Assembly (NCBI GenBank): GCA_947566075.1
Contig: CANOIM010000002.1
Coordinates: 124,001-188,000 of the forward strand
Source: an uncultured Eggerthellaceae bacterium
GTDB taxonomy: Bacteria; Actinomycetota; Coriobacteriia; Coriobacteriales; Eggerthellaceae
Direction: 5' to 3'
Length of the DNA stretch: 64,000 nucleotides
The position numbers were made by a program, and so were the translations under genes. Below, one piece after another: positions 16,778 through 25,256 of the stretch. Below the pieces are notes generated by a model, which worked only from the letters and a program-made list of their open reading frames with translations, did no database searches and had not been told where the DNA came from. The number at the start of each line of letters is the position of its first letter. Positions within the stretch are counted from its first letter, which is position 1.

Positions 16778-17629
16778 TCAGAGCATCGGATAGGATCCCA
16801 GCACCTTCACCTCGCGCAGCTTCAGGCGCAGGCAGGCCAGGGCCGTCTGGGCAGCCAGGTCAGTGTCCTTCCCCTCGAATTCCATGAAGAACATATAGTC
16901 TCCCAGCTGCTGTTTCAGGGGCCGGGATTGCACCATGGTCAGATTGATGCCCGCATAGGCGAACTCAGACAGGATCATATTCAGGGTGCCTGCCCGGTCA
17001 ACCCTCATGAACAAGGCCACGGTGGTCTTGAAGCGCTCTCCCCCTAGGATAGGGGCGGAGCCCAGGCGCCCTATGAGGGCGAAAGCGGTCTGATTCCCCA
17101 GGTTGTCCTCGATGGATTCAGCGTGGATGGTGCAGCCGTAGAGCTTTGCGGCCAGGGGATTCGCGATGCTGGCGATGGTGGGGTCAGTGGCGGCCAAGCG
17201 GGCGCTCTCTGCCGTGGAGGAGGTCACCTGGGTGCCTCGGCCCGGGAAGCGCTCATTCAGGTAGCGGCGGCATTGGGCTATGCCTTGGAGGTGAGAGGCT
17301 ATGGTCTTCACTTGGGTCAGATCCGCCTCGGGGGCGGTCATGAGGCAATGATGGATATCGAAGACCTTCTCAGCCAGGATCACAGAAGATGAGCGGAAGG
17401 CGAAGTTGTCCAGGGTGGAGGTGACGGGCCCTTCCAGGGAATTCTCCTTGGCCACCACCCCATAGGTGGTGCGGCCCCTGTCCACCGCGTCGAACACCTC
17501 ATCGAAGGAGGCGCATTCCAGAAGCTCTGCCTTGGGGTTTCCCAGCTGGTCTGCGAAATAGAGGGCAGCCTCGTGGGAATAGGTACCGAAAGGGCCGAGG
17601 AATGCTATGGAGAAGGTGTCCGTGCTCAT
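16778..17629 (-). CDS. pheA: Prephenate dehydratase
   Basis: A 283-residue monofunctional enzyme converting prephenate to phenylpyruvate. N-terminal GPFGTYSHEAA and GVVAKENSLEGPV segments form the catalytic domain, with NQTAFALIGR carrying the essential Thr (usually TRF). An ACT domain follows from about 205, with QSRPLK in place of the common ESRP phenylalanine-binding motif; the Glu to Gln change could alter feedback inhibition. It converges on mntP and is divergent from the hydrogenase operon. Confidence 0.94.
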   Translation of the reverse strand: MSTDTFSIAFLGPFGTYSHEAALYFADQLGNPKAELLECASFDEVFDAVDRGRTTYGVVAKENSLEGPVTSTLDNFAFRSSSVILAEKVFDIHHCLMTAPEADLTQVKTIASHLQGIAQCRRYLNERFPGRGTQVTSSTAESARLAATDPTIASIANPLAAKLYGCTIHAESIEDNLGNQTAFALIGRLGSAPILGGERFKTTVALFMRVDRAGTLNMILSEFAYAGINLTMVQSRPLKQQLGDYMFFMEFEGKDTDLAAQTALACLRLKLREVKVLGSYPML

Positions 17630-17686
17630 GTCCGCTCCTGTTCTTCGATGATCGCTGAGAGATGATAAACCATATCTGCCCGTGAT

Positions 17687-17712
17687 TGTTACGGCCTCAT
17701 TTCAACGTAACA
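17687..17712. promoter_or_regulatory. Palindrome TGTTACG-N12-CGTAACA between pheA and hyaA
   Basis: A perfect 7-bp inverted repeat with 12-nt spacing lies in the 204-bp divergent region, 58 bp from the pheA start and 121 bp from the hyaA start. A further CGTAAC occurs at about 17800. This geometry suits a dimeric regulator. The regulator and the target promoter are unknown; no strong -35/-10 pair could be assigned on either side. Confidence 0.5.
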
Positions 17713-17833
17713 TTTTGGGACCGCTTGCCATGGTTGGCAGACGTTTTCCTGTTTCGGCCTTCCGTTTATCCCGCGGAGATTGCAAAATGTTTCATGTTCG
17801 TAACCTACGAGGGCACCTGGAGGGGGTGTGCAC

Positions 17834-19138
17834 ATGGAAGATCTGGCCAAGACGACAGATACGTTCTCTGTCCTTGAGTCACGGGGCGTCACTCGTCGCA
17901 GCTTCATGAAGCTCTGCGCGGGCGTCGCTGCCGCAGCGGGTTTGTCCCAGCTGGCTGTCCCGCGCGTGGCCGAGGCTATCGAGAAGTCTGTCATCGGTGC
18001 CACATCGGGGGATCTCTATCCTGTCATCTGGATGGAGGGCGGTTCATGCACGGGTTGTACGGAATCGTTCGCTCAGATAGAGACACCGGATGTGGCAACG
18101 GTCGTGCTGGACGTGATCTCTCTGAACTATTCAGAGACGCTTTCAGCAGCAGCTGGCTGGTCGGTGGAAGAGGCCAAGGCCCAGACCATCGAAGCAGGCA
18201 ACTACATCCTGATCTACGAGGGTGCAGTTCAGAAGGGTTGGGGCGGCAACGCCCTGCGCGTGGCCGGAGAGGTGGGCACTGAGGCCCTGGCCCATGCGGC
18301 TGAGAGCGCCAACGCCGTGGTGGCTGTGGGTTCTTGCGCCGTCAATGGCGGCTGGTGCGCAGCGCATCCCAATCCGTCCAACGCCATGGGTGTTCAGCAG
18401 TTCCTGAAGGAAGAGGGCATCGAAACGCCAGTGGTGAACATCCCTGGTTGCCCCGTGAATCCTGAATGGGTCATGTCCGTTCTGGTAGACGTGGTCATGC
18501 TGCAGGATCCCAGCCTGCTCAAGCTCAATGACTTCTCCATGCCGGCAGGGCCGTTCGATCAGACCATCCATGACAACTGCGAGCGTCGTGGGCACTTCGA
18601 GAACGGCGAATTCGTCTATGAGTTCGGCAGCGAAGAAGAGGCCAAGGGCTACTGCCTCTATCCGCTGGGTTGCCGTGGGCCCCAGACCCATTCCATCTGC
18701 GGTGTGACCCTGTGGAATGACCGTCGCTCCTGGTGCGTCCAGGCTGGCAGCCCTTGCATCGGCTGCTGTGAGGCCAACCCGAACAACCCGGGCGACAACT
18801 GGGTGGAGGTCAATACCCCGTTCTACAACCGCTTCCGCGATCTGCGCATCGGGGATCTGCACTTCCAGCCTGAGCCTGTGGCTTGGGTGGTCACCGGCAT
18901 CCTGGCGGCTGCTCTGGTCATCCATGGCTTCGGCATGAAGAAGACCGGCCGCATGGACGGTGGCGCTGACTTCGAGCCCATCCGCAAGTGGGACAAGGAG
19001 CACCCCAATGAGTCCATCGGCGTCTACGCTGACCCTGAGAAGGGCGGCCCTGTGCTCGATGCTGAGGTCTGTGAAGAGAACACCCATCAGGCTGCCCCGG
19101 CGGCTGATGAGGTGGTTGAAGATTACGAGAAGGAATAG
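17834..19138 (+). CDS. hyaA: [NiFe] hydrogenase small subunit
   Basis: A 434-residue Fe-S subunit. The Tat signal is RRSFMK (21-26) followed by an Ala/Leu core, so the folded dimer is exported. Cluster ligands are visible from SCTGCTE (Cys72, Cys75) through GSCAV, GCPVNP and the C-terminal GCRGP...CIGC region. A hydrophobic anchor (VAWVVTGILAAALVIHGF) near residue 355-375 fixes it to the membrane beside HyaC. A strong GGAGGGGG precedes the ATG; the in-frame GTG at 17828 lies within that region and is not favoured. First gene of hyaABC; hydrogen uptake feeding quinone is the usual role. Confidence 0.95.
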   Translation: MEDLAKTTDTFSVLESRGVTRRSFMKLCAGVAAAAGLSQLAVPRVAEAIEKSVIGATSGDLYPVIWMEGGSCTGCTESFAQIETPDVATVVLDVISLNYSETLSAAAGWSVEEAKAQTIEAGNYILIYEGAVQKGWGGNALRVAGEVGTEALAHAAESANAVVAVGSCAVNGGWCAAHPNPSNAMGVQQFLKEEGIETPVVNIPGCPVNPEWVMSVLVDVVMLQDPSLLKLNDFSMPAGPFDQTIHDNCERRGHFENGEFVYEFGSEEEAKGYCLYPLGCRGPQTHSICGVTLWNDRRSWCVQAGSPCIGCCEANPNNPGDNWVEVNTPFYNRFRDLRIGDLHFQPEPVAWVVTGILAAALVIHGFGMKKTGRMDGGADFEPIRKWDKEHPNESIGVYADPEKGGPVLDAEVCEENTHQAAPAADEVVEDYEKE

Positions 19139-19153
19139 GGGGTGGGTAACTAA

Positions 19154-20827
19154 ATGACACGTTCGATCATCGATCCGATCACGAGAATCGAAGGCCATCT
19201 CCGCGTTGAGATGGAAGTCGAGCAGGGAGTCGTGACCGACGCATGGGTCTCCGGCGGATGCTTCCGCGGCATGGAGCTGGTCGTGCAGAACCGCACTCCC
19301 CAGGACGCGGCCCAGATCGTCCAGCGCATCTGCGGTGTCTGCCCAGTCAGCCACAGCCATGCGTCCGCCATTGCAGCTGAGAAGGCCTACGGGATCACCA
19401 TCTCCAACAATGCCCGTCTGGTCCGCAACCTCATCGAGGGCGCGCAGTTCCTGCATTCGCACATCCTGTGGTTCTACAACCTGTGCGCGCTGGACTACGT
19501 GAACCCGCTGGATTCCCTGAACGCCAACGTGCCGGACACCATCGATCTGGCCACGGCAGCGGGCACGTCCATGAACACGGATTTCTATCAGCTCAAGGAG
19601 AAGTTGGAGGCCTTCGCCGCCAACGGACAGCTGTCCATCTTCTCGGGCAACTGGTTCGATTGCGATGACGGTCAGGGCTACAAGCTCTCCCCTGAGCTGA
19701 ACCTGATCTGCACGGCCCACTATCTGGAGGCCCTGAAGATGCAGGCGAAGGCATCTCAGGTGGCAGCGCTCATCGGCGGCAAGATGCCCCATGTCATGAC
19801 CATCGTTCCCGGTGGCACCGCCTTCGTTCCCACGGAGAGCAAGCTGGATGACCTCTGGTCGCTGGTGAATGAGATCTATGACTGGGTCTCCACCACCATG
19901 ATCCAGGACACTCTGGCCCTGGCTCCGGCCTACACTGACGTCCTCAAGTTCGGCAAGGGCTGCGGCCGCTATATCGCCTGGGGCGTTTTCGAAGGCCCCG
20001 GTTGGCCCTACGGCGGGGATTACACCGAGCAGATGATCCATCGCTACCTGCCCATGGGCGTTCTGGATGAGGACCTCAACGTGAGCAACGTGGAAGAGCC
20101 GCTCATCACCGAATACATGGGCCATTCCTGGTACAAGGGCGACGGCACCTATGAGTCACCCTACTTCGTGACGGAGCCTGACTTCACCGAATATGACGTG
20201 GAGGACCGCTACACCTGGGTCAAGTGCCCCGCCTATGACGGCAAGCCCATGGAGGCTGGCGGCTTCTCCCGCATCCTGGCAGCCTATCAGCGCAACGTTC
20301 CCTTCGTCGTGGAGCAGGTGGATGCCATGCTGGTGGCCCTGGGCGCACGTCCCGGCCAGCTCTCTGTCCTGCAGAACACCCTGGGCCGCACGGCTTCTCG
20401 CCAGATCGAGACGCTCTACATCGCTGGCCTCATGAAGGAATGGACACAGGAGCTCATGGAGGCCATCGCTGGCGGTGACTCCAACTACTTCGAAGAGCCG
20501 CTGACCACCACCGGTGAGGGCACGGGTTTCTGGGAGGCTCCGCGCGGCGCGCTCTATCACTCCGAGAAGGTCACCAACAACAACGTTGATGGCTACCAGA
20601 TCATCATCCCGTCCACCTGGAACCTGGCGCCCATGAATGCTGACGGCGTCCATGGCCCCATGGAGCAGGCGCTCATCGGCGTGCCCGTCCAGGATGTGGA
20701 GATGCCCATCAACGCTCTGCGCACGGTGCATTCCTTCGATCCCTGCACGGCCTGCGCGGTGCATATCACCGAACCCGCCACGGGCAAGACGTTCAAGACC
20801 GTGACGAGCCCTTGGGGGGTGAAGTAG
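19154..20827 (+). CDS. hyaB: [NiFe] hydrogenase large subunit
   Basis: A 557-residue catalytic subunit. The four Ni ligands are Cys60 and Cys63 in RICGVC (L1) and Cys531 and Cys534 in DPCTACAVH (L2). A C-terminal peptide of 20 residues follows the L2 His and would be removed by the protease HyaD after Ni insertion. Length and motifs fit group 1 membrane-bound uptake enzymes. It is 15 bp downstream of hyaA and is exported with it through the Tat signal of HyaA. Confidence 0.96.
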   Translation: MTRSIIDPITRIEGHLRVEMEVEQGVVTDAWVSGGCFRGMELVVQNRTPQDAAQIVQRICGVCPVSHSHASAIAAEKAYGITISNNARLVRNLIEGAQFLHSHILWFYNLCALDYVNPLDSLNANVPDTIDLATAAGTSMNTDFYQLKEKLEAFAANGQLSIFSGNWFDCDDGQGYKLSPELNLICTAHYLEALKMQAKASQVAALIGGKMPHVMTIVPGGTAFVPTESKLDDLWSLVNEIYDWVSTTMIQDTLALAPAYTDVLKFGKGCGRYIAWGVFEGPGWPYGGDYTEQMIHRYLPMGVLDEDLNVSNVEEPLITEYMGHSWYKGDGTYESPYFVTEPDFTEYDVEDRYTWVKCPAYDGKPMEAGGFSRILAAYQRNVPFVVEQVDAMLVALGARPGQLSVLQNTLGRTASRQIETLYIAGLMKEWTQELMEAIAGGDSNYFEEPLTTTGEGTGFWEAPRGALYHSEKVTNNNVDGYQIIIPSTWNLAPMNADGVHGPMEQALIGVPVQDVEMPINALRTVHSFDPCTACAVHITEPATGKTFKTVTSPWGVK

Positions 20828-20828
20828 G

Positions 20829-21521
20829 ATGGCCCATCTCGCACACTATCGCGAAGCGCACCCGATGATCTTCGTGGTGACGCACTGGATCAACCTCGTC
20901 GCCATGGTGCTGTTGATCCTGACCGGCTTCATCATTCACTACCCCTTCATTGCGGGCATCATGGGCATCTGCCGTGGCGTGCATGTCTTCTGTGGCTTCG
21001 TGCTGCTCATCAACATGGTCTTCCGTGTGATCGCGGCCTTCTTCGTGAAGACCTCTCCCACGGGCGGTACCCGCAAGCAGATCGCAGACTACAAGTCTTG
21101 GCTGCCTCAGAAGGATAACCGCCATCAGGCACTGGAGTGGATCAAGTACTACCTGTTCCTGAAGAAGGACCACCCTCTGGGCGCGAAGCTGGGCGTTCCG
21201 CAGAAGCTCTCTTACCTGCTGATCCCCATCCTCATCTTCCTGATGTGGTGGACGGGCATGTGCATCTGGGCTCCTGTGATGGATTGCGGCCCCTTCGCGG
21301 CCACGGTGAACTTCGTGGGCGGTGCCATGAGCATGCGTATCATCCACTACTATGGCATGTTCGTGTTCATCTGCTTCATGTTCATCCATATCTATCTGGC
21401 GAACGTGGAGAGCTTCGCTCCCACCAAGCTCATGTTCATGCACAAGGAGCATGGCGGCCTGGTCTATGATCCCGAGCTCCACAACATCGTGGGCGAGGAC
21501 ATGGATCCGAAGAAGGATTAA
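20829..21521 (+). CDS. hyaC: Hydrogenase cytochrome b subunit
   Basis: A 230-residue integral membrane protein that passes electrons from HyaA to quinone through b hemes. Four hydrophobic spans are seen, with histidines in positions typical of the family: the first span follows HWINLVAM, another contains CRGVHVFCG, and the last MRIIHYYGMFVFICFMFIHIYL. It starts 1 nt after the hyaB stop (GTAGGATGG) and is followed by a strong terminator, closing the hyaABC unit. Confidence 0.93.
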   Translation: MAHLAHYREAHPMIFVVTHWINLVAMVLLILTGFIIHYPFIAGIMGICRGVHVFCGFVLLINMVFRVIAAFFVKTSPTGGTRKQIADYKSWLPQKDNRHQALEWIKYYLFLKKDHPLGAKLGVPQKLSYLLIPILIFLMWWTGMCIWAPVMDCGPFAATVNFVGGAMSMRIIHYYGMFVFICFMFIHIYLANVESFAPTKLMFMHKEHGGLVYDPELHNIVGEDMDPKKD

Positions 21522-21545
21522 GCTCCTCCTTCAACGGTGCTTTCG

Positions 21546-21579
21546 AACAGCGGCCCTCCGGGGCCGCTGTTCTTCTTTT
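21546..21579 (+). terminator. Rho-independent terminator after hyaABC
   Basis: An 11-bp perfect stem AACAGCGGCCC / GGGCCGCTGTT with a 4-nt loop, followed by TCTTCTTTT, lies 25 bp after the hyaC stop. Confidence 0.9.
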
Positions 21580-22284
21580 GTCCTCCGCTTCGCGGAAAAG
21601 TGCCATGGCTTCCGCTGCGCGGAATCCATGTCGTTCGCTTCGCTCACTTATTCAATCTCGCCTGCTCCGCAGGCTCTACCGTAGTAACCACGATCATCGT
21701 AGGTGGGCATCCGATCTTGATGCCCACATTTGTCATTCTGAGTGTAGCGAAGAATCTTTTTGTCTTACATTCCTAGAAAGGCACCCGGCCATGCTCACCT
21801 CGACGCGTCGTCGCCTCGAACTAACTTTTCCGAACCCCACGAAAAAGTGGATTTCTCGGCTCCTTTGGCTTGACCTCGGCTCCGCATGCCCGGGTGTCTC
21901 TTCTGCAACAACTAAAAACCTCCCGCATTGCTGATGGGGCCTTATCAGGCCCGCATCATCACTGCGGACGTCCGCTCTCCGCGGCCGCCAAGTGTATCGG
22001 GGGACGCTCATCGCGTCCCCCTCCGCTTTCACTCACGCCTTCGGCGTGGGTGTCGCTCCGCGCTCGGGTTGATGCTCCATCCGGGTGAGTGGTGGGCGCT
22101 TCGCGCCCAGGAAGGTGCGCCGGTTGATCCGCCAACCCAGTCAGTCCTCTGCGGCGCCTAACCATAGGCCGCCACTCCCGCTTCCTGGGTTGCTGCATTA
22201 GGGAGCGGCGGCGAAGGGCAAGGGCTTTCTGCTGGCAAGCCAGCACCTATGGACAGGGGGGGTTGCTGGTCTGGTTGACCGTAG

Positions 22285-22306
22285 GGACAGGAACTCGTTC
22301 CTGTCC
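22285..22306. repeat. Perfect 10-bp hairpin
   Basis: GGACAGGAAC (22285-22294), TC, GTTCCTGTCC (22297-22306). A second perfect hairpin, TGCTGGC-aa-GCCAGCA, is at 22230-22245. Neither is followed by a T run. Confidence 0.7.
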
Positions 22307-22469
22307 GGAGGTGACAAGGAGTTGCCCGCTGTCCCTAAGACCGGGAGGGTCGTAATCCTTCTAGGTTCTCGCACGACACCATCCCGAATGAGCACGATGA
22401 CAGGCACGGACCCTTCGGATCTGCCCGGTGTCTGCCATTATGGAAGACCTGTTACAACGGTTTCGTAGT

Positions 22470-22514
22470 GCTGGTTCAACCTTGTGCCCTTACAAGGGCA
22501 TGAGGTTAACCAGC
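22470..22514. repeat. 45-bp REP-like hairpin
   Basis: GCTGGTT (22470-22476) pairs with AACCAGC (22508-22514), and inside it TGCCCTT and AAGGGCA pair around a 2-nt loop; a further ACCT/AGGT pair lies between. The bulged long-stem form is like REP elements recognised by RAYT transposases. No T run follows. Confidence 0.6.
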
Positions 22515-22777
22515 CATGCATTCGGGCAAGGGATGAGGTCGGTTAAGCCATGGCGCGAAGCGCCGAGCTTGAACCGACACTACAGGGTCATCCTGGGGTA
22601 TGTTCGCCTAAGCGATGAGCACCGGATTGCGCGAAGCGCATTCGCCATGACTGAGGTTGTGATGAACGCTGCTGCGCTTCCCCTTTATCCGTTACGAAGG
22701 CTTGCAAAGGTAAATCTGCATGACCATGGTGATATCGAAGGTGAACTTCATTCGAACTACTTGCGCTATCAAGCGAC

Positions 22778-22783
22778 TATAAT
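22778..22783 (+). promoter_or_regulatory. -10 box TATAAT, probable leaderless start
   Basis: A consensus TATAAT ends 6 nt before the ATG at 22790, so transcription would begin at or beside the A of the start codon. There is no Shine-Dalgarno sequence. No good -35 hexamer is visible. Confidence 0.5.
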
Positions 22784-22789
22784 CGTTCT

Positions 22790-24091
22790 ATGATCACGGA
22801 CCCACAAACCGCACCCCCTGAGCATCGTCGGTATCGTTTGATACCGCTTCGCGTCGTCCTCACGATCGTGGTGTGGTATGGGATTCCAGGCGCCTATTTC
22901 GGTCTTAGCTACCAGCTGTATCCAATCTTGGGAAATAGCCTTCTCGATGATGTAGAGCTATTGGTTCTCTTAGCGCTCCTTGTCTCCCTGACGGTGCTCA
23001 TCTATGCTGCTGGTCTCAGGCCGAAGGCCGCCCGGATATCAGGTATAGCTGCCGTCATCTTAGCGCTCGTGCTGATAGCGAATCAGGTTTCTGCGATCGA
23101 TCTTTCCCCTGACCCTTATTACCCCAATGTCGTTGACCCTGCAGTCTATGATGCGGAAACCGCTCAACAACTTGCTCTTGAGAATCTTAAGAACGGTTCA
23201 CCAGAGTTCACCCCTTTCAAAAGCGATGCCATTGCGCGCCTGGAGGAACCGAGCACGCTTCATTTCACGGCGGATAGGCCTCTGCCAAAGTTGGATTGCG
23301 CTACAGCGTTGCTCCCATTGATGTCCTCATTCGTTACGGCTGTCTATCCTGAAGAGGCGACGACCGTCTCATGGGCTATGGAAGATGCAGACTGGCTTCG
23401 GATGGAGCGTGCTACGGTGCAGTACAACAATTCATCATCTGGCTTCATGGCATTAGCCGAAAGAAGGACGGATATCTTCTTTGGTACGATCGCTGATCTT
23501 CGGCAAGCAGAGCAGGCTCGAGAGAGGGGAGTCGAGTTCGAATACACCCCTATTTGCCGAGAAGGGTTCGTCTTCTTCGTGAATGCCTCCAATCCGGTGG
23601 GTTCGCTCACGTTGGATCAAGTGAAGGATATCTATGCAGGGCGTATCACCAATTGGAGCGAGGTTGGGGGTGAAGATGCTCCCATCATCGCTTACCAACG
23701 TAATGAGAATTCTGGTTCGCAGTCTAGAATGAGCCAATTCATGGAAGGCGATACGCTCTTGGATGTGCCCACGGAACTGCACGTGGGAACCATGGGAGGT
23801 CTGGTCGAAAGCGTGGCTGACTACGATAACGGGAGCAATGCCATCGGGTATTCATTCCGATATTACGTGACCGACTTGGTGGGTGATTATGACGTGAAGC
23901 TGCTCGCCATTGACGGCGTTGAGCCCACGTTGGAGACCATCACGGATGGGTCATACCCGCTTACGGGCGAGTTCTATGCTGTCACGCGCCAAGGGGATGC
24001 GAATGAGGATGTATGGCGTCTCATCGATTGGATTCGTGGTCCTCAAGGTCAGGAGCTTGTTCGGTCCTCTGGATATGCCGGGCTTTCATGA
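22790..24091 (+). CDS. Membrane-anchored PstS-like substrate-binding protein
   Basis: A 433-residue protein. Three hydrophobic segments (about 20-45, 55-73, 80-104) are followed by a PBP-like domain related to PstS: a GFMALAERRTDIFFG segment, FVFFVNASNPVGSLTLDQVKDIYAG and ITNWSEVGG, then NENSGSQSRM, which resembles the phosphate-binding SGT loop. Secreted phosphate-binding proteins usually have only a lipoprotein signal, so three spans are unusual and suggest a sensor or fixed receptor. No pstCAB genes are nearby. The start is leaderless (see the -10 box). Confidence 0.8.
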   Translation: MITDPQTAPPEHRRYRLIPLRVVLTIVVWYGIPGAYFGLSYQLYPILGNSLLDDVELLVLLALLVSLTVLIYAAGLRPKAARISGIAAVILALVLIANQVSAIDLSPDPYYPNVVDPAVYDAETAQQLALENLKNGSPEFTPFKSDAIARLEEPSTLHFTADRPLPKLDCATALLPLMSSFVTAVYPEEATTVSWAMEDADWLRMERATVQYNNSSSGFMALAERRTDIFFGTIADLRQAEQARERGVEFEYTPICREGFVFFVNASNPVGSLTLDQVKDIYAGRITNWSEVGGEDAPIIAYQRNENSGSQSRMSQFMEGDTLLDVPTELHVGTMGGLVESVADYDNGSNAIGYSFRYYVTDLVGDYDVKLLAIDGVEPTLETITDGSYPLTGEFYAVTRQGDANEDVWRLIDWIRGPQGQELVRSSGYAGLS

Positions 24092-24277
24092 AGCAGCGAA
24101 TACACGCTGCAGTGCGTTGATGACGGTGCTGGGGAGCAGAGCGTTTCGCACCCAGGGATATGCGCCGGTTGGTTTTTTTTGGTCCTGTATCCGTTTCTGA
24201 TGCCCACATGGGGATGCACCGGATTCCATGCGAAGCGTTCATCATTCGCCACCATCATCGGGTAGAATCTAACTATC

Positions 24278-24703
24278 ATGACGCTCACTGACGAACAGAT
24301 AGCTCAAGAAGATGCCTTCCTGAAGGGCCTTCCCCGGGTGAACATCGGCGCTTTGCTCATGCCACCCATATGGGGGCCTGCCCATGGTTTTTGGGTGACC
24401 ATCCTGTACTACCCGGCGTGGCTTCTAGCAGACAACGTCTTCTACGCAGCCGTTCAAGATCCTACGCCCTTAGCGCTGGTGATAGCCATCCTCACCTTCG
24501 TCCTGCTTCTGGGGATCACCGTGGCCTTCGCCGTCGTGGCTCAACCCATGGCGGCCCATCGGGCGGAAGCCAAGGGGGTGAGCCGGGCGGACTACCTCAA
24601 GCGCCAGCGCATCTGGGCAGTGGTCTCAGCCCTTATCGGCCTTCTCTTCATCGGCTTGGCCACCTACTATAACCTTGAGCTGAGGCCCTATGTCGTCTCC
24701 TGA
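24278..24703 (+). CDS. Small integral membrane protein, coupled to hyaD
   Basis: A 141-residue protein with an amphipathic N-terminus (LPRVNIGALLMPPIWGPAHGFW) and three hydrophobic segments (about 38-55, 66-90, 112-130). The PPIWG stretch recalls DUF2628-type proteins, but the match is weak. It overlaps hyaD by 14 bp, so the two are probably cotranslated; a link to hydrogenase assembly is inferred only from this. The 186 bp before it hold T8 at 24173-24180 and a TAGAAT at 24263-24268, a possible -10 box, but no gene. Confidence 0.7.
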   Translation: MTLTDEQIAQEDAFLKGLPRVNIGALLMPPIWGPAHGFWVTILYYPAWLLADNVFYAAVQDPTPLALVIAILTFVLLLGITVAFAVVAQPMAAHRAEAKGVSRADYLKRQRIWAVVSALIGLLFIGLATYYNLELRPYVVS

Positions 24704-25256
24704 GCGCGAGGAAACGCGCCTTGAGAAGGTCATCGTCTTCTGCGTGGGTAGCACGCTCATGATGGATGACGGGGTGGGCCCCGCTGTTTTTGAAGAGCTC
24801 ACCACTGCCTATGAGCTTCCTCCTGAGGTGGAGCTTTTGGACGTGGGCTGCATGAGCCTGAACATGGTGGAACGGGTGAATGAGGCGGACTACCTCATCA
24901 CGGTAGATGCGGTGGATGGCACCGAAGAGCCTCCCGGTACCGTCTTCGAATTCGCTCCAGAGGACATGGCGCGGCATACCGGTGCCATGGCATCCCTTCA
25001 TGACCTCAAGCTGGTGGACCTCTTCGACGCCGCCGGGCTTCTGGGCTATGAGGCCGAAGGCAAGTGCTTTGGGATGCAGGTTCTGAACCGCTCTCCTGAG
25101 GTGGTCACGGTAGGGCTCAGCCAACCGGTCTATGATGCCCTGCCCAACCTCGTGGATGCCGTCCTGGCGGACCTGGTGCTCCGGGGTCATGACATCCGCA
25201 TCAAGGAGAGTGGTCAAAGCGTACCGAAAGGATGGCATCACCGTCTATGCTCATAG
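24690..25256 (+). CDS. hyaD: Hydrogenase maturation protease
   Basis: A 188-residue endopeptidase of the HyaD/HycI family that trims the C-terminal tail of the large subunit once nickel is in place. The motif GSTLMMDDGVG (about 16-26) carries the first acidic Ni ligand; DAVDG (about 72) and HDLKL (about 103) provide the second acid and the His. HyaB in this window ends with the matching cleavable tail. It overlaps its upstream neighbour by 14 bp and mfd by 25 bp. Separation from hyaABC by about 3 kb is atypical, and no hypABCDEF genes are in view. Confidence 0.9.
   Translation: MSSPEREETRLEKVIVFCVGSTLMMDDGVGPAVFEELTTAYELPPEVELLDVGCMSLNMVERVNEADYLITVDAVDGTEEPPGTVFEFAPEDMARHTGAMASLHDLKLVDLFDAAGLLGYEAEGKCFGMQVLNRSPEVVTVGLSQPVYDALPNLVDAVLADLVLRGHDIRIKESGQSVPKGWHHRLCS

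Larger units (their letters stand above)
21584..22640. repeat. Noncoding region with many triloop palindromes
   Basis: About 1.2 kb (21580-22789) lacks a credible gene. It is studded with perfect 5-6 bp stems closed by a 3-nt loop: TCCGC-ttc-GCGGA (21584-21596), TTCCGC-tgc-GCGGAA (21610-21624), GCCTGC-tcc-GCAGGC (21660-21674), CACGCC-ttc-GGCGTG (22034-22048), GGGCGC-ttc-GCGCCC (22094-22108), GGCGC-gaa-GCGCC (22552-22564) and TGCGC-gaa-GCGCA (22628-22640). A REP-like string GTCATTCTGAGTGTAGCGAA starts at 21732. This separates hyaABC from the downstream hya-linked genes. Confidence 0.6.

Noticed and set aside
18143..20125. 660-codon open frame antisense to hyaA/hyaB
   Set aside because: It lies opposite two clear hydrogenase genes, and its composition (His, Gln, Arg rich) is typical of an antisense shadow in high-GC DNA.
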